Shown here piece after piece: positions 1-8,539 of a stretch of DNA of 35,977 nucleotides. The stretch spans positions 1-35,977 of the forward strand of contig JAURHL010000001.1 in the NCBI GenBank assembly GCA_030833305.1, given 5' to 3'. A program made the translations under genes and the position numbers. The notes beneath the pieces are model-generated. The model saw only the letters and a list, made by a program, of their open reading frames with translations, ran no database searches and was not told where the DNA came from. The stretch comes from Acidimicrobiales bacterium. GTDB lineage: Bacteria; Actinomycetota; Acidimicrobiia; Acidimicrobiales; Ilumatobacteraceae. Each line of letters opens with the position of its first letter. Positions within the stretch are counted from its first letter, which is position 1.

Positions 1-4
1 ATCG

Positions 5-763
5 GTGAACCCCGACGTGGCGCGCACACGCATCGAAGCGGTGGCGGCCGCGGTGTTCGCCGAGCCCGGCGAGCGAGCGACCATCAGCGGTGCACGACTG
101 GACGTCGTGGCACTGAAGAGACGCCGATCCGACCTACGTGAGTTGCTGGGCATGATGGCGGCGCCTTGGGTGCTTCACTTCACCGGCTTGGCGTTCCGAT
201 GGAGCGGAAACCCCGAATCCGGCCGGGATCTCTTGCACCGAATCGCCGACCACGACGCGGCCGCGGTGCGGGTGCGCGACGGACTGGTGCCGGCGATCGA
301 GGACGCGTTCCGCGACATGCCGTCCGGACACGACGAGCGCATGTCGCGCATCGACGAGATCGCCTTCGCGGTCGCCGCCAGCACCGAGATTCTGCGTCGC
401 GTCGACGTGGAGGGGGCCCACCGCGCGGCATCCACTCGCTCGGCTCTCCTGTCGATTCCGGGACATCTCCCCCTCGGGCTGTCGTGGCCCGCCAGCCTCG
501 CAATCGGCGCCGCCACGTCCGTCGTAGCCGGTCGAATGGACTCTCGACACGACGTCGAGGAACGATCGACTCGCACCGAACACGACGACCGTGAGCGACT
601 CGCGCGCGTCGCGGCGAACAGTGCCCGGCGAGCCGCCATCGAAGACGGTTTGATGAACGCCGATGCCACTCACGTGCCCGCCGACGTTCGCGTGCAGATT
701 CAACACGCCGCGGACGCCATCTCGAACGCCGCCGACCGCGGCGACGCTTTCGGCGCCCGCTAA
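5..763 (+). CDS. Protein of unknown function (possibly 5'-truncated)
   Basis: I do not recognise this protein of about 252 residues. It is Ala/Arg-rich and soluble-looking at both ends, with one hydrophobic stretch at about residues 147-176 followed by a highly charged segment (about 177-213, rich in Arg/Glu/Asp) that could form a helix. No catalytic motif or signal peptide is visible. The GTG at base 5 is the first start in the window, but no stop codon precedes it in frame, so the true start may lie upstream. Codon use matches the neighbours, which supports a real gene. Its TAA overlaps the stop of the convergent copper gene (shared bases 760-763). A membrane-associated or peripheral protein is possible, but nothing fixes a role. 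Confidence 0.6.
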   Translation: MNPDVARTRIEAVAAAVFAEPGERATISGARLDVVALKRRRSDLRELLGMMAAPWVLHFTGLAFRWSGNPESGRDLLHRIADHDAAAVRVRDGLVPAIEDAFRDMPSGHDERMSRIDEIAFAVAASTEILRRVDVEGAHRAASTRSALLSIPGHLPLGLSWPASLAIGAATSVVAGRMDSRHDVEERSTRTEHDDRERLARVAANSARRAAIEDGLMNADATHVPADVRVQIQHAADAISNAADRGDAFGAR

Positions 764-2403
764 GGCGCGATCGAAACGTCGGCCGTGAAACGTTTGCTGG
801 ACGACGGGTCCGGATTCACGAGGATCTCCACGTTCCACATACCGGCGTACAGGATCGACACCGAGCCCACGAAGTGATTCGGCCCGAGCATCTCCACCGG
901 AACGGAGACCGTCGGAATCTCCGAATCCGGCAAGGTCATGCGCATCTCCACCGTCTCCACCGGCTGCAAAGACCCCGACGGTGTCGAGATGGTCAGATGA
1001 AGCTCATTGAAACCGACGCGGCCGGGAGTGACGGCGAGATCGGCGATCATGTCGCCGTCGACGAGGGTCAGTTCGATGACGGTCGACTCTGAGAGGACTT
1101 CGGGCGACTTGGCGACCATTCCGGCGGTGGTGGCGAACACGAGCACTCCCACGGCCAATTCGACCGCCACGATCCGACGTAGACCCTCGTCATCCGATCG
1201 CCGGACCAACCACCGACCGAACGAACCGAGCGTGACGGCGCCAACGACGAGGCTGCCCTTGATGAGAAGGCCCTTGCCCCAATCGGTTTCCGTGATGTTG
1301 GACAACTCGGGAACCAAGTGCCACATCTGCCAGACGCCGGTGACCACTGCGATCGGGATGGCCCACGCCGAAACGCGTGAGAATCGTGCGACCACCGTGG
1401 CCGCGTGAGGGGAATTCAGCACCGAACCGAACACGACGATCGACAGCCCACCCAACCACAACACGACCGCAGACATGTGCACGACATCGACGCCCACGGC
1501 GATTCCGGCGAGGCGTGATGCGCTCGGATGTCCGGAGGCCGAGAAAGTGGCGATCACCCCGACGCCGGCCAAGCCAACCGACGAACGCCACCACGATGTC
1601 GAAGCACGATGGAAGGATCCACGTAACGCGACCACCAGAGACGCCAGGACCACGAGTAGCGCCACCCTCAGCAGGATCGCGGAGCCAAGTCTGGTGTCGG
1701 CCACGTCGGACCAAAGAGACGTCTTCCATGAGTCGGACCACTTTCCGGCCACGGAGTAGGGACCCTGGAGAACGAAAACCGCGGCCGTCCCCACGAGAGC
1801 GGCCACCCAAGCGAGCTGGATGCATCGCACGGCTCGTCGCGCGGCGATCCCCCCGCCAGCCATCAATGCGAGCCCGCCCAGGAAGACCGCGACCCCCGCG
1901 TAGGCCAACCAACGAGCGATCCCCATGGCCCACGACAAACCACTCGGACCCGCGGATCCATCGAGCACTCCGTTGAGTAGATCGGTGGGGTTCACGTCGG
2001 AGCCGGAAGTTCCGACTTGGAAGGTATAGGCACCTTCCACCACGTGTCCGTCACCGGACAACGCCCGATACACCACGGCATACACACCATCGGGGAGGTC
2101 CGGCACACCCTCGGCGGACATCACGCTGTCGTCGTCATCGGAGACGAGAGCCTCACCGAGGATGAGTCGGTTGCCCGCCTGGTCGTAGATCTCGATCGAT
2201 CGTGGAATCGACACGATGGGCTCGTTGAAATCGAGAACGATTTCCGACGGGCCACTCTCGAGCACGGCCGACGGCGAGGGCGAGGAGGACTCCAGTTGCG
2301 CGTGCGCCGAAACCGCCGTCGGCGTGGACACCACTATGCCGACGACCAACAGCGATGCGACGAGCATCCGCCGACCCCGGGCCATGAGATGGAGTGCACT
2401 CAT
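760..2403 (-). CDS. CopC-CopD fusion, copper-binding/copper transport membrane protein (YcnJ-like)
   Basis: About 547 residues. A signal peptide (residues 1-33) ends in VSAHA, which would leave the first copper-ligand His near the mature N-terminus. A CopC domain follows to about residue 130 and keeps the Asp-Gly-His of the Cu(II) site (SGDGHVVEG). A CopD multi-helix membrane region covers roughly residues 155-440, and a C-terminal extracytoplasmic domain of about 100 residues resembles the YtkA-type tail of Bacillus YcnJ. Family knowledge places such fusions in copper acquisition or handling across the membrane. I chose the ATG at 2403 because it lies 7 bases after the stop of the upstream MDMPI gene and begins a normal signal peptide; an upstream ATG at 2442 would overlap that gene. 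Co-transcription with the MDMPI gene is likely. No copper-responsive operator was seen. Confidence 0.88.
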   Translation of the reverse strand: MSALHLMARGRRMLVASLLVVGIVVSTPTAVSAHAQLESSSPSPSAVLESGPSEIVLDFNEPIVSIPRSIEIYDQAGNRLILGEALVSDDDDSVMSAEGVPDLPDGVYAVVYRALSGDGHVVEGAYTFQVGTSGSDVNPTDLLNGVLDGSAGPSGLSWAMGIARWLAYAGVAVFLGGLALMAGGGIAARRAVRCIQLAWVAALVGTAAVFVLQGPYSVAGKWSDSWKTSLWSDVADTRLGSAILLRVALLVVLASLVVALRGSFHRASTSWWRSSVGLAGVGVIATFSASGHPSASRLAGIAVGVDVVHMSAVVLWLGGLSIVVFGSVLNSPHAATVVARFSRVSAWAIPIAVVTGVWQMWHLVPELSNITETDWGKGLLIKGSLVVGAVTLGSFGRWLVRRSDDEGLRRIVAVELAVGVLVFATTAGMVAKSPEVLSESTVIELTLVDGDMIADLAVTPGRVGFNELHLTISTPSGSLQPVETVEMRMTLPDSEIPTVSVPVEMLGPNHFVGSVSILYAGMWNVEILVNPDPSSSKRFTADVSIAP

Positions 2404-2410
2404 CGGACAA

Positions 2411-3091
2411 TCATCCCACCATTCCCGCCGACGGCACGCCATCCACCTCGACTCGACCGAGCAACCAGCCGAGCCGACGGGCCGGTTCCAGTCGCAGGAC
2501 CTGCACGGGCAAGTCGGTCAGCCCCATCGAACCACGGGCCTTCCATTGCATACTCATGATTGCGAGATCGTGTCTGACGTAATCGACGGACCAGGAATCA
2601 GTGCCGTCCAATCCGAATTCAGCCAATCCGAGATCTCCGGCGTGAACCTCGATCTCCCGCCACCGACGCAACGGGAGGTCCGAGATGGGTACCTCGGATC
2701 CGGTCACCAAACGACCGCGACCGAACCAGGCTTCCCGAGCCGCAGCCCAGGTGCCTTCCAACTCGTAGATCGAACGACGCAAATCGCTCAGAATGTCACG
2801 GGCGGGTCGCCCGGCCCCAACCTCGATGTCGGCGTTTCGTCGCGCGACTCCCCCGGGGTACTGATCGATCACGTCTCCCCGTTCGGCGGCACGTGTCATC
2901 GCGGTCATGCTGTCAGCGTTACGCGCGAGGTGCGCGAGCACGTGGCCCACCGTCCAATCGGGCAATCGAGATGGACGACGCACCATCTCGTCGGTCAGAC
3001 CACCGCCCTCGATCGGATCGAGCGCCGACAAGAGTCGCTGATGTGCCGCCGCGAGACCCTCGACCTGTCGGTTCAAAGCCGTGGCATCCAT
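2411..3091 (-). CDS. Mycothiol-dependent maleylpyruvate isomerase family protein (DinB-like)
   Basis: 226 residues with the N-terminal four-helix DinB/MDMPI fold. The signature LPDWTVGHVLAHLARNAD sits at about residues 43-60. Putative metal ligands are His54, Glu146 and His150 (REIEVHAGD), with the same spacing as the zinc ligands of the Corynebacterium mycothiol-dependent maleylpyruvate isomerase. The family comprises mycothiol-using enzymes of Actinobacteria, and most members have unknown substrates, so gentisate breakdown should not be assumed without partner genes. The ATG at 3091 follows a TACCGT -10 box by 6 bases, suggesting a leaderless transcript. The copCD gene follows 7 bases after the stop. 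Confidence 0.8.
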   Translation of the reverse strand: MDATALNRQVEGLAAAHQRLLSALDPIEGGGLTDEMVRRPSRLPDWTVGHVLAHLARNADSMTAMTRAAERGDVIDQYPGGVARRNADIEVGAGRPARDILSDLRRSIYELEGTWAAAREAWFGRGRLVTGSEVPISDLPLRRWREIEVHAGDLGLAEFGLDGTDSWSVDYVRHDLAIMSMQWKARGSMGLTDLPVQVLRLEPARRLGWLLGRVEVDGVPSAGMVG

Positions 3092-3097
3092 GCCCCG

Positions 3098-3103
3098 ACG
3101 GTA
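3098..3103 (-). promoter_or_regulatory. Putative leaderless -10 box (TACCGT) for the MDMPI gene
   Basis: TACCGT fits TANNNT and is followed by six bases and the ATG at 3091, so transcription would begin at or next to the start codon. No Shine-Dalgarno sequence is present. The same spacing recurs before several other genes in this window. Confidence 0.45.
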
Positions 3104-3116
3104 GTCGCCCCGGACG

Positions 3117-3902
3117 TCAGGCCAGGGGTGCCGTGCGGCGAGGGATCACGACGACGGTGCCGTCGGGTTCGTGGTGCACCGAAACCGCGACCCCGTAGAA
3201 CTCCGACAACGTCTCGGCCCGCAACACCTCGTCAGCGGCGCCGGACGCCACACAATGACCGTGGTGCAACAACGCGAGTCGGTCGCTGTACAAGCCGGCG
3301 AGGGTGAGGTCGTGCATGGCCGAGACGACGGTGAATCCGTGCTCGCGACGCAGTGTGTCGACCAACTCGAGTGCCTGTTGCTGATGACCGATGTCGAGGG
3401 CACTGGTGGGCTCGTCGAGCAACATGATCGGCGCCTCCTGGGCCAAGGCTCGGGCAATCACGATTCGCTGACGTTCACCACCCGACAGCGATCCCAAACG
3501 GCGGTCGGCGAAGTCTTCCAAGCACAACCGGTCGAGAACCTGATGCACCATCGTTCGGTCGTGCTTGGTCTCTTGGCCGAAGTATCCGACGAACGGATTT
3601 CGACCGAGAAGTACGTACTCGAACGTCGTCATGTCGTCGGGCAACGCCGGGCTCTGGGGAACGTGCGCGATCAGGGCGGCTCGACGACGGGTCGAACGGA
3701 GGTTCAAGGGAGTTCCGTCCACGAGGATGCGACCCTCGTGCTTCACGAGACCGGCGGCCGCGCGCAACAGCGACGACTTGCCGGCTCCGTTGGGCCCGAT
3801 GAGGCACAGCCATTCGCCCGGTCGGACCGTGTCGGAAAACGACGAGACGGCAACGGCTTCGCCGTAACTCACCGAAACGTTCTCGAAGTTCAGAGATGTC
3901 AT
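3117..3902 (-). CDS. btuD: ABC transporter ATP-binding protein, cobalamin importer (BtuD-like)
   Basis: 261 residues with a full ABC ATPase set: Walker A GPNGAGKS at 36-43, Q-loop Gln83, signature LSGGERQ at 139-145, Walker B IMLLDEP at 159-165 and H-loop His197. It belongs to the FecE/BtuD/FhuC group that powers uptake of siderophores or vitamin B12. Its ATG overlaps the permease stop by 4 bases (ATGA), so it is the last gene of a binding protein-permease-ATPase operon. Sequence alone does not separate B12 from siderophore transporters. The cobalamin riboswitch upstream of the operon makes corrinoid the probable substrate. Confidence 0.88.
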   Translation of the reverse strand: MTSLNFENVSVSYGEAVAVSSFSDTVRPGEWLCLIGPNGAGKSSLLRAAAGLVKHEGRILVDGTPLNLRSTRRRAALIAHVPQSPALPDDMTTFEYVLLGRNPFVGYFGQETKHDRTMVHQVLDRLCLEDFADRRLGSLSGGERQRIVIARALAQEAPIMLLDEPTSALDIGHQQQALELVDTLRREHGFTVVSAMHDLTLAGLYSDRLALLHHGHCVASGAADEVLRAETLSEFYGVAVSVHHEPDGTVVVIPRRTAPLA

Positions 3903-4951
3903 CGGGCCTCACTTTGCCGTGAACGAAGTACGAGGATGAAAAAGGGCGCGCCCAGGAATGCGGTGACAACGCCGATCGGCGTCTCGGCTGGGTCGGAGAG
4001 CACCCGACCCGGTACGTCGGCAACGATCAAAAATGCGGCGCCAGCGAGAATCGACAAAGGCAGCAGACGACGGTAGCTGGCACCGGTGAGCAGTCGCACC
4101 AGGTGCGGAACGACGATTCCGACGAATCCAATGAGACCACTGACGCTGACGACCGCCGAGGTTCCGAGAGTTGCAGCGATCACCACCGTGAGGCGGATGC
4201 GATCGACGCGCGCACCCAGAGACTGAGCCTCGTCTTCGCCGACCCGTAGAACATCGAGCAGACGACGATGCGCCCGCAACACGGCGCCGCTCACCACGAC
4301 ATAAGGAAGCACGAGACGCACGTCGCCCCATGTCGCCGACGAGAGACGACCGAGGATCCAGCTGTACACCTGCCTCACCACGTCGGTGTTCTTTTGCAAC
4401 ATGAACGTCTGCACCGCGGTGGTGAGAGAGGTGACCGCCACACCGGCCAGCACCAACGTGGTGGGATTTCGCGACGCACCGAAACCGGCCCCGACCGTGT
4501 AGGTGAGTAGCACTGCCAACAGGCCACCGATGAAAGCCGCCAACGGCAACGGGTCCACGGGCCACGATTGACTTGTGGATCGTCCCACGACGAATATCAG
4601 CGTCGCACCGAGTCCGGCACCGGCGGCCACGCCGAGCAGGTACGGATCGACGAGCGGATTGCGAAAGACCCCTTGGAACGACGCACCGGCGAGCGAGAGC
4701 ATCGCACCGACGATGCCGGCCAGCACCACGCGAGGCATGCGAATCTGCCACAGCACGGTGCTCTGAAGCTCCGTCGCCCCTGAGTCGATGCGAACGAACG
4801 GAAGGTGATCGAGCAGTTCGGCCGGCACCCGCCACCAGGCGGGGCCGGCCGGACCGATCATGGCCCCGAACAGGAACGCGACCGCCAGGGCGACACATGC
4901 CGCCGGCACCCACCACGACTTGGTGGTCTCGCGCTCCCGCTGATGAATCAC
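3899..4951 (-). CDS. btuC: ABC transporter permease, FecCD/BtuC family
   Basis: 350 residues, close to the usual FecCD permease size, with about ten hydrophobic segments. Conserved family stretches are visible: RMPRVVLAGIVGAMLSLAG and FRNPLVDPYLLGVAAGAGLG near residue 100, and GLIGFVGIVVPHLVR in the C-terminal half, the part that contacts the ATPase. I chose the GTG at 4951 because it overlaps the binding-protein stop by four bases (GTGA) and is followed by a short charged tail and the first membrane helix. The frame stays open to an ATG at 5017, but that start would put 66 extra bases inside the upstream gene. It forms the membrane channel of the putative B12 importer. Confidence 0.87.
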   Translation of the reverse strand: MIHQRERETTKSWWVPAACVALAVAFLFGAMIGPAGPAWWRVPAELLDHLPFVRIDSGATELQSTVLWQIRMPRVVLAGIVGAMLSLAGASFQGVFRNPLVDPYLLGVAAGAGLGATLIFVVGRSTSQSWPVDPLPLAAFIGGLLAVLLTYTVGAGFGASRNPTTLVLAGVAVTSLTTAVQTFMLQKNTDVVRQVYSWILGRLSSATWGDVRLVLPYVVVSGAVLRAHRRLLDVLRVGEDEAQSLGARVDRIRLTVVIAATLGTSAVVSVSGLIGFVGIVVPHLVRLLTGASYRRLLPLSILAGAAFLIVADVPGRVLSDPAETPIGVVTAFLGAPFFILVLRSRQSEAR

Positions 4952-5871
4952 TCGGAGCCAGCGACCTTCAACGCATCGGCGATCGCCGCGACGAAGTCCA
5001 CCAATCGGGGTCCCCAACGCGACGCGATGTCATCGTCCAATCCGAACACGTGACCGTTGATGACCGCACTGAGCACGTCCCAGCCCGGACGAGCGGCCAC
5101 CGTCTCCGCGCTGGCACCGCAGCACTTCGTGTCCGCGAGGAAGATGAGCGTGGGGTCCTGGCTGACGATGAACTCGGCCGACAATTGCGGATAATCCGTG
5201 TCACCCTCGGTCGCGTCGGCGATGTTGCGCAAGCCGAACATGTCGAAGATGGAGCCGACGAAGGTGTTGCTGGTGACCGAGTACAGCGTGTCGTCCAACT
5301 CGAGGAAGTACGAGGTGCCCTCGGGAAGCTGTGCCGCCCCAGCAATGATCTCCTCGATGTCGGCCTTCATCGAATCGGCGAGTTCGGATGCCGCTTCGGA
5401 CCGTCCGACGGCGGTCCCGAGATCGACGATCTGCGCGTACGCCTCGTCCAGCGAGACAGGAGCCGAGCTGACCCACGACTCCACGCCGATGGCCGCCAAT
5501 TGGTCGGCGAGTCCGGTGAAGTCGTCACCGATGACGACGAGGTCCGGGTCGAACTCGGCGATGGCCTCCACGTTCGGCTCGTAGGACGACAGATCGGTGA
5601 TGGCCGCGTCCGCCGGGAAGTTCGACATCGAATCCACCGCGACCACTTGATCACCGGCACCGATGGCGTACAGGATCTCGGTGTGCGTCGGGGACAACGA
5701 CACGATGCGCTGTGCCTCCTGCTCGATCGCCGACGTGTCTACGCTGACCGAATCCGACGAGTCGTCGTCACCCCCGCACGCGGCCAGCAGGACCGCTCCG
5801 GTCAGGACGAGTCCGATCACGGATCGACGGCGAGTACGTCCGAAAGGACGCATTGACAGTGCTTGCTTCAT
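4948..5871 (-). CDS. btuF: Periplasmic-type binding lipoprotein of B12 ABC importer (BtuF-like)
   Basis: 307 residues. The N-terminus has Arg-rich residues, a hydrophobic stretch and the lipobox LLAAC with Cys32, followed by an acidic/serine linker, so it is a lipid-anchored binding protein. The mature part begins RIVSLSPTHTEILYAIGAGD and contains the EPNVEAIAEFDPDLVVIGDD motif of the BtuF/FepB-type single-helix-linked binding fold. I chose the ATG at 5871 because GGAGGAAG lies 6 bases upstream; an in-frame ATG at 5937 would start inside the riboswitch leader. It is the first gene of btuFCD and is translated from an RNA with a cobalamin riboswitch, which supports vitamin B12 or another corrinoid as ligand. 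Confidence 0.86.
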   Translation of the reverse strand: MKQALSMRPFGRTRRRSVIGLVLTGAVLLAACGGDDDSSDSVSVDTSAIEQEAQRIVSLSPTHTEILYAIGAGDQVVAVDSMSNFPADAAITDLSSYEPNVEAIAEFDPDLVVIGDDFTGLADQLAAIGVESWVSSAPVSLDEAYAQIVDLGTAVGRSEAASELADSMKADIEEIIAGAAQLPEGTSYFLELDDTLYSVTSNTFVGSIFDMFGLRNIADATEGDTDYPQLSAEFIVSQDPTLIFLADTKCCGASAETVAARPGWDVLSAVINGHVFGLDDDIASRWGPRLVDFVAAIADALKVAGSE

Positions 5872-5875
5872 TGAA

Positions 5876-5900
5876 GCTTCCTCCATTGCTTTGAGGAAGC
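5876..5900 (-). promoter_or_regulatory. Shine-Dalgarno-sequestering hairpin (riboswitch expression platform)
   Basis: On the minus strand GCTTCCTC (5900-5893) pairs perfectly with GAGGAAGC (5883-5876) across a 9-base loop. The 3' arm contains the ribosome-binding site of btuF, four bases from its ATG. It sits just after the cobalamin riboswitch core, as expected of a translational off-switch. Confidence 0.7.
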
Positions 5901-5959
5901 AAGAGGAGTGTGAGGAACGGGATCTCCGCACCTGCACGATCCGCCCTTGCCTCGAGGGT

Positions 5960-6090
5960 TGGTTTCGCGCGCGAATCAGGCGACCGGACTCGCTGGCACG
6001 ACATTTCTGTCGACTCAGACCACCGTTGCGGGACAGTGCCGGGATCTCACCGGACTTCGCTGGATTTCACGCACCGACTATCGCCGGCTC
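5960..6090 (-). ncRNA. Cobalamin (B12) riboswitch
   Basis: The minus strand carries the conserved core of the family. First comes GAAGTCCGGTGAGATCCCGG (about 6057-6038), then CACTGTCCCGCAACGGTG (about 6039-6022), the hallmark of actinobacterial cobalamin riboswitches. A B12-box-like GAGTCCGGTCGCCTG lies at about 5991-5977. Order and spacing match the known aptamer; the ends are approximate because I cannot fold it. It lies between the putative promoter (-10 at 6095-6100) and the SD-sequestering hairpin, so B12 should lower translation of btuFCD. This is the main evidence for assigning the transporter to corrinoids. Confidence 0.88.
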
Positions 6091-6094
6091 GAGC

Positions 6095-6100
6095 ACCGTA
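6095..6100 (-). promoter_or_regulatory. Putative -10 box (TACGGT) of the riboswitch-btuFCD transcript
   Basis: TACGGT fits TANNNT and lies directly upstream of the riboswitch, placing the transcription start near 6087-6089. No good -35 element is apparent. Confidence 0.4.
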
Positions 6101-6151
6101 GCACAGGGTGCCGTGTTTTGCGTCACATCGAAGAGAGTTCGTCGCTTCGGC

Positions 6152-7369
6152 TCAGGAATTCGCCGCGACGAGGGCCGCGATGCGGTTGATGCCCTCCTCG
6201 AGGTCGGTGTCGCCCAATGCGAACGAGAATCGCGCGTAGCCGGCCGAGCCGAAGGCCTCACCGGGGACGAAAGCCACCTTGGCTTCGGACAGCACGATGT
6301 CGGCCAACTCCATCGACGTGTTCGCCGGTCGACCGTTGTACGAGCGCCCGAGCAAACCGGTGACGTTGGGATAGCAATAGAACGCTCCCTGCGGTTCGAG
6401 ACACGTGACACCGGGGATGGCGCTCAGCATTCTGTGCATCGTGCGACCACGACGCTCGAAGGCCTCGCGCATCATGGCGACGGCACTGAGATCGCCGGCC
6501 ACCGCGGCGAGAGCGGCGGCCTGCGCGACGTTGCCGACGTTCGACGTGGCGTGGCTCTGGAAGTTGATGGAGGCCTTCATCACATCGGTGGGTCCGATCA
6601 TCCAACCCACGCGCCAACCGGTCATGGCGTAGGTCTTGGCGACACCGTTCACGATGATGCACTGATCGGCGACGTCGGGAACCAAAGTGGGCATGCTCGC
6701 GAACGTGTGCGGACCGTAGGTGAGGTGCTCGTAGATCTCGTCGGTCACCACCCAAACGCCTCGCGAGACCGCCCACTCTCCGATGGCCTTCACTTCCTCG
6801 GGTGGGTACACCGAGCCCGATGGATTATCGGGCGAGACGAACAACAGCACCTTCGTGCGCGGCGTGAGGGCCTTCTCGAGTTGTTCGATGGTGACGCGGA
6901 ATCCGGTCTCCTCGTTGGTGTCGACGATGACAGGCACTCCCCCGGCCAGCACGATGGCCTCCGGGTAGGTGGTCCAGTACGGAGCCGGCACGATGACCTC
7001 GTCGCCCGGATCACACAAAGCGGCGAACGCGGTGAACACGGCGTGCTTTCCGCCGTTGGTGACGAGCACCTGATTGGCGGTGGTCTGGAAACCACTGTCG
7101 CGCAACGTCTTGGCGGCGATCGCCTCGCGCAACTCGGGCAGACCGGCCGCGGGTGTGTAGCGATGCATCTTGGGATCGCGACACGCCTTCACCGCCGCCT
7201 CGACGATGTGCTCGGGGGTGGGGAAATCCGGTTCCCCGGCACCGAATCCGATGACGTTCTCACCGGCGGCCTTGAGGGCCTTGGCCTTGGCGTCGACGGC
7301 CAGGGTGGCCGATTCCGCGATGGCGGCCAGACGAGAAGATGTGCGATTCCGTTGGGGAGACGAACTCAT
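6152..7369 (-). CDS. aspC: Class I/II pyridoxal-phosphate aminotransferase, AspC type
   Basis: 405 residues from the ATG at 7369; an in-frame ATG at 7378 would add three. It closely resembles the Streptomyces-type aspartate aminotransferase: SATLAVDAKAKALKAAG, FGAGEPDFPTPEHI, the substrate-loop YWTTYPE, the cofactor-contacting VSPDNPSGSVY and the PLP-lysine motif NGVAKTYAMTGWRVGW, with the arginine-containing YARFSFALG near the end. Likely reaction: amino transfer between aspartate and 2-oxoglutarate, though relatives also act on prephenate or aromatic keto acids. It is divergent from serC with only 9-18 bases between start codons, and neither start has a clear Shine-Dalgarno. It ends 52 bases before the btuFCD promoter. 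Confidence 0.9.
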   Translation of the reverse strand: MSSSPQRNRTSSRLAAIAESATLAVDAKAKALKAAGENVIGFGAGEPDFPTPEHIVEAAVKACRDPKMHRYTPAAGLPELREAIAAKTLRDSGFQTTANQVLVTNGGKHAVFTAFAALCDPGDEVIVPAPYWTTYPEAIVLAGGVPVIVDTNEETGFRVTIEQLEKALTPRTKVLLFVSPDNPSGSVYPPEEVKAIGEWAVSRGVWVVTDEIYEHLTYGPHTFASMPTLVPDVADQCIIVNGVAKTYAMTGWRVGWMIGPTDVMKASINFQSHATSNVGNVAQAAALAAVAGDLSAVAMMREAFERRGRTMHRMLSAIPGVTCLEPQGAFYCYPNVTGLLGRSYNGRPANTSMELADIVLSEAKVAFVPGEAFGSAGYARFSFALGDTDLEEGINRIAALVAANS

Positions 7370-7387
7370 GGGTGCCATGCTTACACA

Positions 7388-8539
7388 GTGAGCACGACAG
7401 ACCCCCGATCGATTCGTATTTCTCCCGACCTTTTGCCCGCCGACGGACGGTTCGGGTGCGGTCCGTCGAAGGTGCGACCCGAGCAAATGAAGGCGCTCTC
7501 CGACGCCGGAGCGACGTTGATGGGGACGTCCCATCGGCAGGCTCCGGTGAAGAACCTCGTCGGTTCGTTGCGCTCCGGCCTGAACGCTCTGTTCTCGCTT
7601 CCCGACGGCTGGGAGGTCGTGCTCGGCAACGGAGGCTCGACGGTCTTCTGGGACGTGGCCACGTTCGGATTGATCGAGAGCCGAAGCCAACACTTGGTCT
7701 TCGGCGAGTTCTCATCCAAGTTCGCCGAGGCGGCGGTGGCGGCTCCTCATCTCGGTCAGCCGACCGTGATCAAGTGTGATCCCGGCGCGCATCCGTCGGC
7801 GGTCGCCGAGGCCGGGATCGACAGCTACGCGTTCACCCACAACGAGACGTCGACTGGCGTGATGATGCCACTGGTTCGCCCCGCCGGCGCCGACGCTGAT
7901 GCGCTGGTGATCGTGGACGCCACCTCGGCGTCGGGCGGACTGTTGTGGAATCCCGCGGAAGTCGACGTGTACTACTTCGCGCCCCAAAAGTGCTTCGCCT
8001 CCGACGGTGGTCTGTGGGTGGCGGCCTGCTCGCCACGAGCCATCGAGCGAATCAATCGAATCGCCGCGTCGAAGCGATGGACGCCGGCGTCGCTCGACCT
8101 GAAGATCGCACTCGACAACAGCGTGGCGAACCAGACCTACAACACGCCCGCGCTGGCGACTCTGGTGATGTTCGAAGCCCAGGTTCGATGGATGAACGAG
8201 ATCGGTGGTCTCGTCGCTTGCAACGGTCGCTCGAAGAAGTCCTCCGAAATCCTGTATTCGTGGGCCGAGTCGCGTCCATGGGCGAATCCATTCGTGGCCG
8301 AACCCGCGATGCGCTCGCACGTGGTGGGCACGATCGACCTGACCGCTCCCGCCGACGGTGGCGTGGACGCCAACGACGTGTGCGCGGCGTTGCGGGCGAA
8401 CGGCGTGGTCGACACCGACAGTTATCGCAAACTGGGCCGCAACCAACTCCGTGTCGGCATGTTCCCGGCCGTCGATCCCGACGATGTCGCGGCCCTCACG
8501 GCGTGCATCGATCACGTGGTCGGACAACTCGCGTCCTGA
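7388..8539 (+). CDS. serC: Phosphoserine aminotransferase
   Basis: 383 residues of the mycobacterial-type SerC. Recognisable stretches are ADGRFGCGPSKVRPEQM near the start, MGTSHRQAPVKNLVG, LGNGGSTVFWD, the PLP-lysine region YYFAPQKCFASDGGLW, NQTYNTPALATL, and the tail YRKLGRNQLRVGMFPAVDPDDV. It converts 3-phosphohydroxypyruvate and glutamate to phosphoserine in serine (and pyridoxine) synthesis in the cytoplasm. I chose the GTG at 7388 because it gives the usual N-terminus. The frame is open far upstream through the antisense of aspC, but that part is not coding. No Shine-Dalgarno is visible; a CATGCT hexamer six bases before the GTG could serve a leaderless transcript. Its TGA overlaps the next ATG by one base. 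Confidence 0.94.
   Translation: MSTTDPRSIRISPDLLPADGRFGCGPSKVRPEQMKALSDAGATLMGTSHRQAPVKNLVGSLRSGLNALFSLPDGWEVVLGNGGSTVFWDVATFGLIESRSQHLVFGEFSSKFAEAAVAAPHLGQPTVIKCDPGAHPSAVAEAGIDSYAFTHNETSTGVMMPLVRPAGADADALVIVDATSASGGLLWNPAEVDVYYFAPQKCFASDGGLWVAACSPRAIERINRIAASKRWTPASLDLKIALDNSVANQTYNTPALATLVMFEAQVRWMNEIGGLVACNGRSKKSSEILYSWAESRPWANPFVAEPAMRSHVVGTIDLTAPADGGVDANDVCAALRANGVVDTDSYRKLGRNQLRVGMFPAVDPDDVAALTACIDHVVGQLAS

Noticed and set aside
5663..7387. Plus-strand open frame running into serC, suggesting a 958-residue protein
   Set aside because: This part is antisense to btuF, the riboswitch and aspC; SerC family length and N-terminus fit the GTG at 7388.
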